Positions 20,747-32,394 of a DNA stretch of 64,000 nucleotides are shown here, piece by piece. The number at the start of each line of letters is the position of its first letter. Within the stretch, counting starts at the first letter, position 1. This DNA comes from Gautieria morchelliformis. Taxonomy: Eukaryota; Basidiomycota; Agaricomycetes; Gomphales; Gomphaceae. Position numbers and translations under genes: made by a program. The notes under the pieces were generated by a model. That model was not told where the DNA came from. It did not search any database and saw only the letters and a program-made list of their open reading frames with translations. The stretch lies in contig WHVA01000065.1 of NCBI GenBank assembly GCA_015179125.1, positions 62,001-126,000 of the forward strand. The letters run 5' to 3'.

Positions 20747-21967
20747 TGTTACGACTGTTCCGATCAACCATCTCCGCCACCTCCGCATATCCTCCGCACC
20801 ACCTCCGTACCACCTCCGACTCTATTCCGACATCCGCAACTTCCGCAACCCTCTACCTCGACCCCTTGTTCTTCAGTATCCCTGGCCACCTCCAGATACC
20901 GGCCCCTGTACTCGACCCTGAACACAGCAAGATACCATTTCCGTAGTTCCGCTTCTTCCGATGCCTATTGTACTTACTCGCCTTGTTCTTTGCCATTGTA
21001 CTTACCCTACCCTGCACCCCCCTTGTCATCCCATTGTTCCGCATTAGTTACTTGCCCCGAATGTCTATCTGATTCCCGCACTCTCCGGAACTTGCTTAGT
21101 ATCATACCATTACCTGTTGCTTCTGTTAGCAACTAGGGGCTATGGCAGGGAAGGTTCGGTAGAGTTCTTAGAAAGCTAGAATCAAATACACTCTCTCAGT
21201 GAATTTATTGTCACTAATATATTAATACAATACCTAGAATCAAATACACTACATGATTTTCAGTCAACATGCTATGTAAATATAAAGAATACTACTCGCC
21301 TCTCTCAGTGAATTTATTGTCACTGAGAGAGGAGCACTATCCTGTCTCAGAAGGCATATACTTGCACCCGGCCCTTTAGCGCCCAAGGGCTCGCGCGTCG
21401 AAGTCATTTCAAACTCCGCTGGGTGCAGCCGCCTGTGAAAATAGGAATAACAGAATGAAATGGAGAGATAAGGAGTGACTGGAAAATTTCGAAAATAATC
21501 AGAGAAATAGATGCATGGTACAAGAACAATGTGAGAAAGAATTGGAACACCATACAGTAAATCGAACATATTATGCTTGATTTTGGTGCAGGAGCATAAA
21601 TGCACCCAACAGCTTCTGCTCTTTGTATAAAAACCCCCTCATGTATGTCTTCGTTCCCGCAATCAGATAATCGACATCGATACGTGATTCCCTTCGTACT
21701 GTCTCCTGTTCTTAGCATAGCGAGTTTTGCTAGTCTTGTCTCCCTTAGTCCTCGAACCTCTGTCCTCCGCCTCTTCCACCTCTTCCGCCCTTTTCCCTCC
21801 GACCCTTGACCCTCGATCTTCAGTACTCTGCTCCCAACTTCCACCTTCTCCGATATCTGCAAGTCAACTCCGAAATACTTAGGATGGTAGTTCATCAGGG
21901 GCGCAACACATAAGTTGAAGCCGCTGTCCTTTCCAGTTCCGACCTCCAGGAATTCTGATACGTAACA
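20747..21967 (+). repeat. Solo LTR of Gy-B, split by LTR-F
   Basis: Starts TGTTACGACTG and ends GATACGTAACA, with target duplication ACGCC on both sides. Removing the nested 21124-21611 element rejoins the usual ...CTTCTGCTCTTTGTATAAAA promoter block. It inserted into gag of Gy-C copy A. Confidence 0.93.
21124..21611 (+). repeat. Solo LTR-F, copy 1
   Basis: 488 bp, TGTTAGCAAC...GCACCCAACA, with target duplication GCTTC (21119-21123 and 21612-21616). It contains a perfect 13-bp inverted repeat (CCTCTCTCAGTGA, loop, TCACTGAGAGAGG) at about 21299-21333 and a partial second copy of this motif about 110 bp earlier. The second family copy is at 48905-49402. No coding sequence. It could be a solo LTR or a very short non-autonomous LTR element. 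Confidence 0.85.
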
Positions 21968-21972
21968 ACGCC

Positions 21973-23690
21973 ACGTACTTTGTGAGCTCGTTCAGCATCT
22001 CCTGAATGGTTTTCGTGCTCTGCATGACCGCATCGAATTTATTTGATGTGTGATGGTATGTCAGCGTGTGCAGGAACCTTTTTTGAAGGCCCTGCATCAC
22101 TGTTTCCAAGGTCCAGCTGTGGACCTGGTGGTCGAAACCTTCCATGTTCTGAAGGAACCACTCCTGGGCTTCGCTGGTCAGGCAAGTGCCCATGTAGCCG
22201 ACTCGCATGTCTATGCTGGTTGGCCCTAGGAGGCAATTCATTTTCAGCCATTGTAGGATGGCTGTGATGAAGATTTCAAACTCTTTGAGGTCTGATCCTC
22301 CTGCATATGGCTTGGGGTGTGCCAGCTTTATGCTGGTCTTTGCTAGCACTGACTTCTCAGGGTCTGTGTCTGCGGCGTCTGCTAGCACTACACGGATCAT
22401 CCATGTGATCCTGTCGTACGGCTCTTGTGAGCCATCAGTCTGATCTAGTATGCCCCTTCCTTCTGTTGGGGCCATTGATCGCTCACGCGGCTGTGATGCC
22501 ACATGGGGCAGGCTGTTGTATGCCCTAGCAGGGCCCGGGCCTGGGTTGGGCTCGGGGTCAGGAGGATTTTGGGCTCCAGGGTCTGGGGGAGGCCTGTGAC
22601 AGGTGTCCCCTGTCAGTCCTGCATTGCAGATGCGCAGCCTGCTGTTGTAGGCTGTGTGCGCTTGTTGTGCTTCCTGCATGGCGCACGTGAGCTGCTCATC
22701 AGGTCGCTGAGTGGCGTTGCCCTGAGCCACCGCTTCCTCAGCATTCCTTGCTAGCAGTTCGAGGGCCCACATATGGCGGCTCACGGCTGCAGCTTCTTTT
22801 TGCTGCCAGTGCATGGCTTTGAGCTCCAAGCTCTCCATCATTGCTTCAGAGTCTGGTTCTGAGGCAATTTGCTCCCTGACAATCTGTTGGATCATCTTAC
22901 AGTTGCCTGTAGGGGCAACCAGTTTTCCATGGGGTTCATTTCTCAACTGTACATCCTGTTCGACCGGGGTGGCTGGCAGCGGCATTCGCTGCTGGTCTTG
23001 TTCTTCTCGGTGCTGCTCTTCAGCAGCTTGGCCACATTCACTAGCTGTGGACTGGCACAATATTTGGTGTGGCATCTTGTTTTCCCCATGCAAGTGAAGG
23101 GTGGTCTGGACGTCCTCCAATGTGGCAGTGTCCCGTTGCTGGATCTCCTCGATCTGGTGGAGCTCCTTGCTGAATTGCATTAGGGCAGTTGCAATATTAT
23201 CAAACCATGATGCGATATGCTCGTGCTTATGGCCCATGAAGGCATTCCTGTGCAATGTGTCCTGCACTTGTTTGGCCATTGCCTCAGCTGTCTCATTGTC
23301 AATGGCATGTGTCCTCGAGCTCTTGCGGCTTGAGCTTGAGTATTCTGAGCCCTGATCACCGTCGGGGGCTTGTCTTTTGTGTCTTCGTCCCCTGTTGGGG
23401 ACGATGGTCGTCGCTTGACTTGAGCGGCGGCCAGAGTCTTGACTTTGAGCCTGTCTCAAATGTGATGCTCTGCCATCTGATGACTTCTCTGCCCTTACCT
23501 TTCTTCATGGGTAAGGGGATTGGGGGGGAAGCGCTGGCTTATCGCCTGGCAGCATCCCATCCTCAACCACACTTGGTGATACGTGGTTGGGGTTTTCCTC
23601 ACCTTCTATTGGGGAGATGAGTGCGGTGAGGTCTACAATCTCTCTGTCTTCTGTTGTCCTGGACTCTTGGTCCAGGGTTGCATCAGCCAT
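21973..23690 (-). pseudogene. Gy-C copy A: gag N-terminal two thirds
   Basis: Starts MADATLDQESRT at 23690, shifts frame near 23480, then runs open for about 500 codons. Content: a basic region, a long predicted coiled coil rich in Q, E and A (about residues 100-320: LHQIEEIQQRDTATLEDVQ, MWALELLARNAEEAV), a Pro-rich spacer (PPDPGAQNPPDPEPNPGPGP) and the capsid core (SEAQEWFLQNMEGF, METVMQGLQKRF-like). It matches element C gag block by block. It is unusually long for a gypsy Gag because of the coiled coil. Confidence 0.85.
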
Positions 23691-23793
23691 TGTGTTGCTA
23701 GGCTGCGCCTGGGGTGTGGTCCATGAGCTGGTGGCTCATGTCCGTCTTCGACTGCGTGGAATCATCATGCTCGCAGCCAACAGTAGAGGGTCT

Positions 23794-24547
23794 TGTTGTG
23801 ATAATCGAGTAAAAACAGTTATGACATCATCCCAATCCATTTCTAAACACGCTGATGAAACCGAAACATATGCTATCCGAAACCCGTGCCCACGTCCATA
23901 TCCAGATACATAAAGAAATCCCCGAGCCCCTTGACTCGCATAACGCGAAGCCAGACCAATACAATGCCACGCACGTGTACAGGGCATGCCAAGCCGGTCG
24001 CCATTCCATTACATACACTAATCACATCAATCTCGATCGAGGAACCGACCCGAGGTGTAGATCCCCGCTTAGGCACCTATTCATTCCCAATCAAGACATG
24101 ATATGTATTCGAACGTCCCTGAGCGGCTTCAACCGCAACTCCAAGGTTTCTCCTATATATCACACACATGCTCCACTATATCACCGCCTCATGTATAGTA
24201 ATTACCTAGCAATCCCTTGTAGTATTCACTTGAAGGTTCGTTCTTGACTCCACACCTCTTTCCCCTATACTCCTGCATCACGAGTCGTGAACATCGCGTC
24301 GACTTCGAATCCCTTCCTAAGTAGTTAAATAGCTACCAACCATTGTAAACGCTTAGCAAGTAATAACAGAAGTTTATCCTCCCCATCGTCTCAAGTTTCC
24401 AGCTCGAAGTAGTTCTCACAGTCAGATACACATTCCATAGTACACGCAGCTCTCTCAACGATTCGACCTCTATTCGATTCGGCTTTCTTCAAAGCTTGAA
24501 TCATATCCCTATACGAAGTCTACACATACAAGGAGTATCTCTTATCA
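23794..24547. repeat. Solo LTR-I
   Basis: 754 bp, TGTTGTGATAATCG...TCTCTTATCA, with target duplication GGTCT at 23789-23793 and 24548-24552. It interrupts the 5' UTR of Gy-C copy A; the uninterrupted form is seen in element C near 50785-50800. No coding sequence recognised. Orientation is uncertain, though the minus strand has TATATAGG. Confidence 0.85.
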
Positions 24548-24665
24548 GGTCTACTGGAGGGTGTCAATGATGTTTAGTCGGCAACACAGTGATCTTTTTC
24601 AAGATTGCTCCGAATTTACGTTCGGTTGGTTGCGTGGCGATCAACGGCAGGATAGTTCAAAAAGG

Positions 24666-24867
24666 TGTAGGAGAGTGGATCTTATGCCTTATGTCACAAG
24701 GGCAGACAGAACTTGACCAATGTGTGGTATTCTGGATGCTATGTAGTGACAGTGTAAGGTAAGATGTGATTGGGAACCGCCAGCCGGTTCCCACGCATGA
24801 ACTGTACAGTGGGTCCAAAAGGGGCCCACTGGCATTAGCTAAGCACTATGTACATAGGTTATTTACA
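24666..24867 (-). repeat. 5' LTR of Gy-C copy A
   Basis: Minus strand starts TGTAAATAACC at 24867 and ends CTCTCCTACA at 24666. Same 0.2-kb LTR type as 50466-50679, including the two hairpins (around CAGTGGG/CCCACTG and GGGAACC/GGTTCCC). The inner flank CCTTTTTGAACTATCC is also shared with element C. Confidence 0.9.
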
Positions 24868-26227
24868 CACCCTGTCCCTTATCAATACGACGGACCCAAC
24901 GGTCTGGGACCTCCTTCTAATCCAAGAACCATACATTTACCCAAGGACTCAACTCTCGCCAGCCACCCAAAACTGGTACATTATATATCCTGTACAAGAT
25001 AAAGATGACAATGCTTTGCCCCACTCTATTCTCCTCATCTCCACCCAACTGACATCAAACTCTTTCAGACAGATCCAGATCATGTCACACACGATAACAG
25101 CACTCACCATCATCCACAATGATGTCAACATTGACATATACAATATCTACAACCCCCCAGACTCTGATACAGCACTCATGCACCTACAATGATGGCTCAT
25201 CATGAATCTGATTCCCCCAGGCTCCTCCACCATCTGGGCTGGCGATTTCAACAAACACAACCCTCTCTGGGTAGGCCCCAACCAACCGCATAGCTGCCAT
25301 ATTAGTAACACAGATTTGCTTATGCAGCTCCTTGCCGAGCAACATATGGAACTGCAGCTTCCACCGGTCACTCCCACCTTTCAATCAGACAGTCACCACA
25401 CCTAGACCACCATCAATCTCGTCTTCACCAGCTCTGATCTCACCCACAGACTCCTTACTTGTGACACTTCTCACAAAGATCACATTCCGTCAGCCAATGA
25501 CCTCCCTATCCACATTACACTCGACCTAACAATTGGGAGAAGACTCGTCTCCCTGGGCTGCAACTTCCGACAGGCCGACTGGAAAGCCTTCAAGAAAAAG
25601 CTATCCGAAGAAATCAACCTACATGGTCCCCACATTGATATGCCCCCCTCAACAGCAGGCCAGCTAGATGACTACGTGGAGCAACTCACACAGTCAATCC
25701 AAGTGTGGATCAACTCGCTGATATGGAGGCTACGCACCTCCCCTTTCTCCAAACGATGGTGGAATCATGAACTAACTCGGCTGCGACATGAATATGCCCA
25801 GAAGAGTAGAGAAGAATACTGTGCATGATTCACCATGGGCTAGGGACCTGCGAAACTAGCATCAAATGAGGCGAGGAATAGGTACATTTCTGTGCTATGG
25901 AAGGCCAAGGCCAACCATTGGAAGGATTGGATTGAGAAAGTCAATGAAAAAGATGTATGAATTGCTGGGAAATACGTGAAGAACCCCCTCTCAGATGGAG
26001 CACGCTCCCGCATTCCCACCTTAGTCACTAGAGGGGTGGACGGCGAAACCATAGTGGAATCACAAGTGGATGCTGACAAAGCTACCCTGTCCACTGAGCT
26101 ATTTTTCCCCCCTCGCCCTCCCAGCCTCCCTGATCTACCACAAGACTCAACCCCTCACCCGCCACCTACTCAAGTTCACAATGCCAGCACCACACCAGAT
26201 CCAATGTTGAACCAGCAAAATGGGCCA
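24868..26227 (+). pseudogene. Tad1-like LINE: endonuclease and start of RT
   Basis: The plus-strand frame gives LLIQEPYIYP, IYNIYNPPDSD, WAGDFNKHNPLWVG and HKDHIPSANDLPI, in the order of the apurinic endonuclease (EEP) domain of non-LTR retrotransposons. A spacer follows (SLIWRLRTSPFSKRWWNHEL and EYAQKSREEYCA) and then the approach to RT. Stops at about 25191 and 25404 and near 25826 show it is dead. Its 5' part is missing; it abuts the LTR of Gy-C copy A. At 26228 it is interrupted by LTR-H and resumes at 28116. Confidence 0.82.
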
Positions 26228-26232
26228 TACAA

Positions 26233-28110
26233 TGTTATGATAGACGCAACTATTTCATTTCAAGTTATCTATGTACAAAGGAACTAATAAAAGAAAACAA
26301 AGAAAAAGATCAAAAGAGACAGAAGCAACACTTACGACGGACGTCGGCATAGACGACAGACACACGACATTATGTATGGCTATCTTATCTACAGATTAGA
26401 TAAGATACAGGGATACGGGCATCGACCACGTGCGGCCGATCAGAGACAGTGTGCCTATCAAGTGATGGCCTTGGCCATGACGTTGCCAGGCCACAGGCAC
26501 CAAGGAGGTGCAGGCACCAAACGCCGCAGAGAGATGCAGACTGCACAGGAGCACCGGGTATTGTGGAGTGACTTGAGAATGCCATCCACAATACATATGC
26601 TCAATTAGCTGCCCCACAGAAAAGGCACAGAGACAGCGGCCCCATCACCAAGCCTAGCATTTATGCTAGGCAGGGCAGATTTGATTTCCATTTTCTATTG
26701 AACTCCATGACACGACCAGCTGATTATTATATTGACACCATGTGGACAGGGGCTTTGTATGCTAAGTACAGAACTCTATTCCAAAGTTTAAATGACCCTG
26801 ATACTATCTCCATCACCCCATGATTTTATGACTATAATTAGTCACCCCTTTAGTTACAAGTAGTTTTTTGACCCATCTGCTCACTATCTCGAACACCAGT
26901 AGTTACCACTAATATAGTATAAATAGCTACTACAAATGTATGAACGAAATCATCCAGAATCAATTGTTTTACCCCATGAAATCACTGTAGTCTTGTTTGA
27001 TAGCTACAGGACTCAAATCTCGATAGTTTACTCCAATTCTTCGTCGAGGGTTCACTAAGATAGAAGTCGTTTAAATGCGGCACCTTTACATAAGCTCAGG
27101 ACCATCCAACGGTGAGCTCAATAACTCTCGAATGCAGAAACTTTTTGCCAAAATGCTTCCTACATTCTCTTTGGGTTATGCATAGCTACAACTTCTAGGA
27201 GAGACTTGGGAAATATCTACATTACTGGAGGAGAAATATGATGTTCAAAGTGTGACCCAACAAAAATTCCAAATTATTTTTTTGATGTCCTAGAGTGATT
27301 CCACGCAATTTCGATATTTGAACCGCAGAATTTGGCGGTCACATGATGGATCATGTGATACATTTGTCAGCTTCGGAGGTCGAAGAAAAAACAACACACC
27401 ACCACTCCTAGGCCTCCGCTTCTCAAAATAGTTATATTTGAACAATCTGAGCCACAAGATGGGATGAAAATCTAAAAATAAAGCTTCTCGAGTCCACAAT
27501 CTCAAATCCGTGCGTCAAAGGTCACCAAAGACTGCAGTCACGGTTGCAGAGGAATCAGAGGATTCAGATGATGAGTACATACTTTACATTAAGGAGCACA
27601 CTTCACTTGCAGCTGAAGGAGGTGATGCTGCTTCTGGACAGCTTTCAGTGCTTAGAGATTATATTATTGCATGGCATTCCACAGCTATCATATTTCACCT
27701 CCAAAAATTATATCCTAGTTTGGAAAGGCATTATAAAAAGAGAGTCTATTTAGTCTGGTTCACCAAAATGCTGTCTCAACTAAGGTTTTTTTTTTTTCTT
27801 TCACAAAATCGAAGATTTAGCGCATCACGTGACATAGACGCACATATTACGTAAAGGTGCCGCATTTAAACGACTTCTATCTTATCACTGTTTACTCTAT
27901 ACTACCCCAAAAGCGAACACTTTTGACTTGGTTATCCCTTAGATCGGCACCATTTTCCTGTCGACGCGGTCATGTGACCTTCATCCATCGGTGCCAGATG
28001 CGTCTCGAAAGGCTTAGTCAGCACACTGAGAAGGGGCGAATACAGCGGTCCCAACCACTAAGCAATATAATTTGTTTACTAAAGGCATCATATAATATCT
28101 TAATCCAAAA
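26233..28110 (-). repeat. LTR-H copy 1, containing a MITE
   Basis: Plus strand starts TGTTATGATAGACGC and ends TTAATCCAAAA; target duplication TACAA (26228-26232 and 28111-28115). About 1.05 kb without the nested MITE. The family has TATAAATA around 26931 and no coding sequence. Two other copies (32395-33465, 35153-36080) lie in the opposite orientation. Removing it restores an RT frame reading NGPYKGPGEDGIPN, which confirms the boundaries. It is LTR-like, but the TTTT end is not the canonical TG..CA. The strand given is arbitrary. Confidence 0.85.
27058..27882. mobile_element. TA-target MITE with 32-bp terminal inverted repeats
   Basis: 825 bp with perfect inverted ends beginning AGATAGAAGTCGTTTAAATG, flanked by TA on both sides (27056-27057 and 27883-27884). 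The unoccupied site is visible in the other LTR-H copies (CTACTATCACTG type). TA targets suggest Tc1/mariner-type mobilisation. The only open frame (27510-27854) has no DDE transposase motifs, so it is non-autonomous. A lone related end is at 43651-43690. Confidence 0.88.
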
Positions 28111-28115
28111 TACAA

Positions 28116-28850
28116 GGGGCCCGGTGAAGATGGCATACCAAACATTGTACTAAAAGAGTGCGAGAGCATACTAACCCCACACCTACATGTCTGTCTCCAG
28201 GCCATCATTATTTCCCAAAATGCTGGCGTGTCTTCTCAAGAACATGTCCCATAGTTAGGGTACCCAGTGAGATCATTTCCTTCTTCAAAGCCATGCTCAA
28301 AGACAGGAAAACAACACTAAGCTTTGGCGATTTCTCGTCAGCACTCATTGACATTGACAATGGTATTGGTCAGGGAGAAACACCCTCAATGATCCTATAT
28401 CTTATTTACAGCCATGGCCTAGTGGCCATCCCCCAAGGTGACAAAGAAGATGGGGGCGCCTATGTGGACGACAACTTCTTCATGGCAATTGAGGATACCT
28501 TCGAGGAATGTGACGAAATTCTGAATGATATGCTCGACAAGCAAACAGCATGGTGATCAGCTCACAACTCACGTGCAGAGCTATCCAAGTTCCAGTGCCT
28601 GAGACTCACTAGGTGCAAGAACATCATACGGACAGACTTTATACACAGACAAACCCGGCACACCATCAAATGTGTGCCAGAAGCACGTCTGCTGGGAGTG
28701 TAGATTGACCAGGAGCTTCGCTGGCACCAGCATGTACAGCAGGCTGTGCAGAAGGTGGAAAACCTCCTCCTCGCTGTAAATAGTATAGGTCAAAGGTGCT
28801 CACAGTGGGTAGAATATGTTAAGATGTCAATTCGATACTGAGCTGCCTTA
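28116..28850 (+). pseudogene. Tad1-like LINE: reverse transcriptase
   Basis: Begins GPGEDGIPNIVLKECES. After a deletion and frame change it continues FFKAMLKDRKTTLSFGDF, IDIDNGIGQGETPSMILYL, then GGAYVDDNFFMAIEDTFEEC with the catalytic YVDD, and after a stop ARLLGV..DQELRWHQHVQQA. This is the palm-thumb region of RT as in Tad1/I-type fungal LINEs. It is broken by stops at about 28554 and 28700 and by a deletion near 28200. Confidence 0.85.
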
Positions 28851-31800
28851 AATACATAAGAGACCCATTCTAATTATACTCTGAACCCATTGTCTGCAAG
28901 ACAACTATTGTCTTTCCACACTCCTTTAATTGTCCATTGTCCCTTATATTCCTCACAGCCCTCTGTCCACCATTCCTTATCTTATTGTCGAGATGTGGCA
29001 TCTTACCAAGGTGCCGGGCGAGGTGCGTCATCCTGCCGAAGTGCTGGACACCCCGATTTCCACAGTAATACACGGTTCATCGGGGCCTGTGCTGCCTGGC
29101 ACCAACTGCCGCTGACTTCCAGCTGCCAACAGTGGCAATTACCATTTGAAGCACTTGCGCCCACTCCCACCCACCCTCAATCTGCACCGCGTGCTGTTGC
29201 ATGTTGTCACACAACACGTGGCGCCGTCGTCCCATCGCACATCACTCACACCCAACGCCAAGTGGCGGCCATTGGTGCACCATTGAGCTCTGTGAGGACC
29301 CTCATCCCCACTCGCTCCCCCTCTCAGGTGAGTGCAGGTATTTAACATTCCACGCTGACACTCACCGCTCTTGGTCTCCCTCACTGTACCCCACCGCCCA
29401 CTCACGCCCAATGAGTGGCAAGGAAGTGTGGCATGTATTGAATCATTGTGTAGCTCGTGACTTGTATGTATCCACTCTCCATATGCATCTCTCCTGGCGC
29501 TGGTGGGCCACTTTCCAAAGGCCATGGCTGTCTAATTCAGAGACATCAGCTAAAGTGCAGAGCAAGTGGATGATCCTTGGATGCATGGCTGGCACAAATC
29601 AAGGCTGTGATCAGCTTGATTTCTTCAAAAGTAGAGGCTGGAGAAGGGAATGAGTGGATTCACGCATGCAAGGCTCATCACTGAGCGTGCACCCACATGA
29701 TGGGCATTCACCACATTTTGTGGGTTAGTATTTGTAGTCCAAATATGTGCAAATAGCTGAGTTCTTGCGGGCATTCAGCAGTACTCTGAGTTCATTGACG
29801 GCAGGTAAATAGATCCAAAAAGGCGAGCAATCTGTAATAATCCATAGATGCACCAAGAAATTTGCTTTTGGTTGTCACTTTAGAAAAAACATGTATTCTA
29901 TAGGGTGAACTCATGAATTCCTCATCCTATGGGCCACACACCTATTCAGATCCAAGTCACACCAAGCCTATGCATGCAAACATTATACTTGCAACCCATT
30001 TACCTTAGTACACATATATGCAGCCATTTTCATCATAACCAGAATGTGTCACACTATTGAAAGCTCATGTACTAATTAGAGTACAGATTCCACATTCCCG
30101 CATACATACATGTGCGAAGTGTCATCGAGTAATAAAAACGTGCTGGGTCATTGAAAAAAAAAAAGAAAACACATTCACAAGAAATTAATCCTTTACCTTG
30201 CACTAGAGCTCATGCAGGTGGGCCATCCCTTCCCACCTGACCCATACGGGCAACCGCCACCATCCCTGAAGAGGATGCCCCGAGATCAGAGTCGTGGACC
30301 AAGTGCTGTGTAATGACGCGCATATAGTCAACATACCGAGTCCAAGAAACATGATGACATGGCACTTACACAGGCTCAAGTACCACCTTGTGCACGGCGT
30401 GTGCTGCTTCACACCGCGTGACCCTGTGGTCAAGGCACTGAGGAGGGCGAGTGGGAGCGGGTGGAAAGGCGGTGGATGTGTGCAGTGGATGGGGCCGTCG
30501 ATGGAGGAGAGCGGGAGGGGCGGGGAGGAGAATAAATGCTGCGAGAGGTGGTATAAGAATTTTAATGGACTGCACAAGTGGAATTTGAGCGGCCTGCAAC
30601 CACGACTGCTTCCCGCACAAGCAGCGGCAGCCTGTGGCCCCTGTGCTGTCCGCGCTGTCGCTGTGGGCACATGCGCCCAAACCTGGACCCAGCGGTGCAC
30701 ACGCACACAGCCCTGCACATTTATATGCCCATGCCCTTTCCTGTGCCGTCGCCGCTCTCGCTGTTCCCCCATGCACTGTGGTTTGTGACGTGTAGTGTGC
30801 ACTGCGCTGCGGGGCACGAAAAGTGAAAAGCAGACATGTCCATGACCATGATGTGCCTGCCCAGTGCTACTGGCCCACACGGGGTGAACACATCACGGTC
30901 ATGGTGGTGGTGGTGAGAGAGGAAGAATGAGTGTACTCTAATTACATAAGGTCAGGATCCGAAAGGACTTTAGAGAATTCTACTAGTAGTACTTAGCTTA
31001 CCGTATTAAACTTTGTTCTATATGTTGCAGGCATACACGCCTCACCTGCGCTTCACTTTGGCGGGCAGTTAAGGTCTATGAATAGCGGAGAAGGTAAAAA
31101 TATCATTAATGTTGACATTTTGAAGAATTCTATGTAGAAAGGTTATACAGTAGCATTACCGCAGTCAAGACAGGACATTGGACAGGCAAAGGAGATGCCT
31201 GGCAGAGTATAAGGATGATGTTCTAATATACAGGACAAACATTAGAAAGATGGTGTGACAGTGACTCCCAAACAACTGCAAGGGGCAACCCCCGAGACAA
31301 TTACAAAGAATGTCGGGCAATGGCCAAGCGGACAGAGAAATATGGGGAAGGGAAAGTTGGCAAAGAGGAGACATGTCAACAGAGAAAGAAGGCATTACCC
31401 TGCCATTTGAAGCAAGCAAGAACAGGGCAGTCAGACTGTAAGGGGCAATGTCTCCAAAATCAATCCTGCAACCGTGAGCTGTGGCAGCGGGGCTGCTTTA
31501 AAATACGTCAGGGAAACCTCAAACTCCGCTGGACCCGGGGAATGAAGAGAAAGCTTTCGGCGAAGGATAAGGAAATGCGCAGGACTGAACCGTAAGTGAG
31601 TGATGAAAAGATCTGTGTAACTCTGGCAGAATCGCGGTTGCGGCCACAGTGTACGGTGAGTAGTGACAGAAACAAACAAACGAAGAAAAGCAAGGAGAGA
31701 GAGCGCTCTTGAAGGGAACCCGTCAGATCACGTGACTTTTGAAGTGGCAATGGGTGACCATAGGCGGCTGCAGAATTCATCCAGGTGTCGGGTAGGACAG

Positions 31801-32389
31801 GGGGAGTAACGCCAACCAATGAAAAGGTCAGACTACATGCAAAGTGTGGCAAAGAGATGCAAATGAGTCAGATTGTTACCAATCAGTCCAGCCTGGTAAC
31901 ACTGCAAGGCAGCCAAAGAAGGCCAAAGCAATACACGTCATATGCTTAATAGAAGAGTGATACCTCCCCTTCTATGAACAACTCAGGTATTCTCATAGAG
32001 GGACCTGGTAAGTGTCAAGATTGGTTTTAGGCATTAATATCGTGTATTAGTGAACACAGCGAATGCCTGAATAACTTGTGCGAAGAGATATGCCGTTCGG
32101 CAAATAAGGTGAACCAATAAATGTTCAGAAGAGAAGAGGGCTGCCCAATCGGGGCTCTCCCTATCTACAGTCATAGCGAAATATCCTGTGGCACTTGACA
32201 ATGTAATGTGCAAGGTGTCACAGAAAGGTTGTTTAAGTAGCAACAATCCTTTCACAGGCGAAGGTGCTCTTTCGGAGCCCTTCGCCTACAGCACAGATAA
32301 TAGTTTGAAGGCTAAGGTAACGAAGATGAAGTATGGGTACTCACCAGTGGTGCTTAAGTCTTCCTCTGGTCGAAGATAGAAATCTATAG
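28851..32389. other. Unassigned sequence inside the LINE locus
   Basis: Several overlapping open frames on both strands (for example 30203-30880 minus) are compositionally biased and show no domain. An A-rich run lies at about 30152-30168. A 13-base word shared with LTR-F (CAAACTCCGCTGG) is at about 31518, so an old LTR may be buried here. I found no target duplications or terminal repeats. Confidence 0.35.
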
Positions 32390-32394
32390 GAGAG

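Larger units (their letters stand above)
9304..24867 (-). mobile_element. Gy-C retrotransposon copy A, 3'-truncated and interrupted
   Basis: Same family as the complete element at 50466-59489. In minus orientation it has: the 5' LTR (24867-24666), 5' UTR, gag (from 23690), zinc knuckle (about 12118), protease (about 11660), RT (11235-9900) and RNase H with linker (to 9304). The homology ends at 9304 against a foreign LTR, so integrase, the third ORF and the 3' LTR are missing. Three later insertions split it: 12357-20541, 20747-21967 and 23794-24547, each with its own 5-bp target duplication. All reading frames carry stops or shifts. Confidence 0.85.

Noticed and set aside
23887-24076. Overlapping plus- and minus-strand frames within LTR-I
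   Set aside because: They lie wholly inside a solo LTR and show no protein character.
30203-30880. Possible minus-strand gene of 225 codons
   Set aside because: Low-complexity CAC/GTG-rich sequence open in several frames at once; no domain.
31510-31530. Another LTR-F copy suggested by CAAACTCCGCTGG
   Set aside because: The similarity stops after 13-14 bases and no terminal sequence or target duplication is present.
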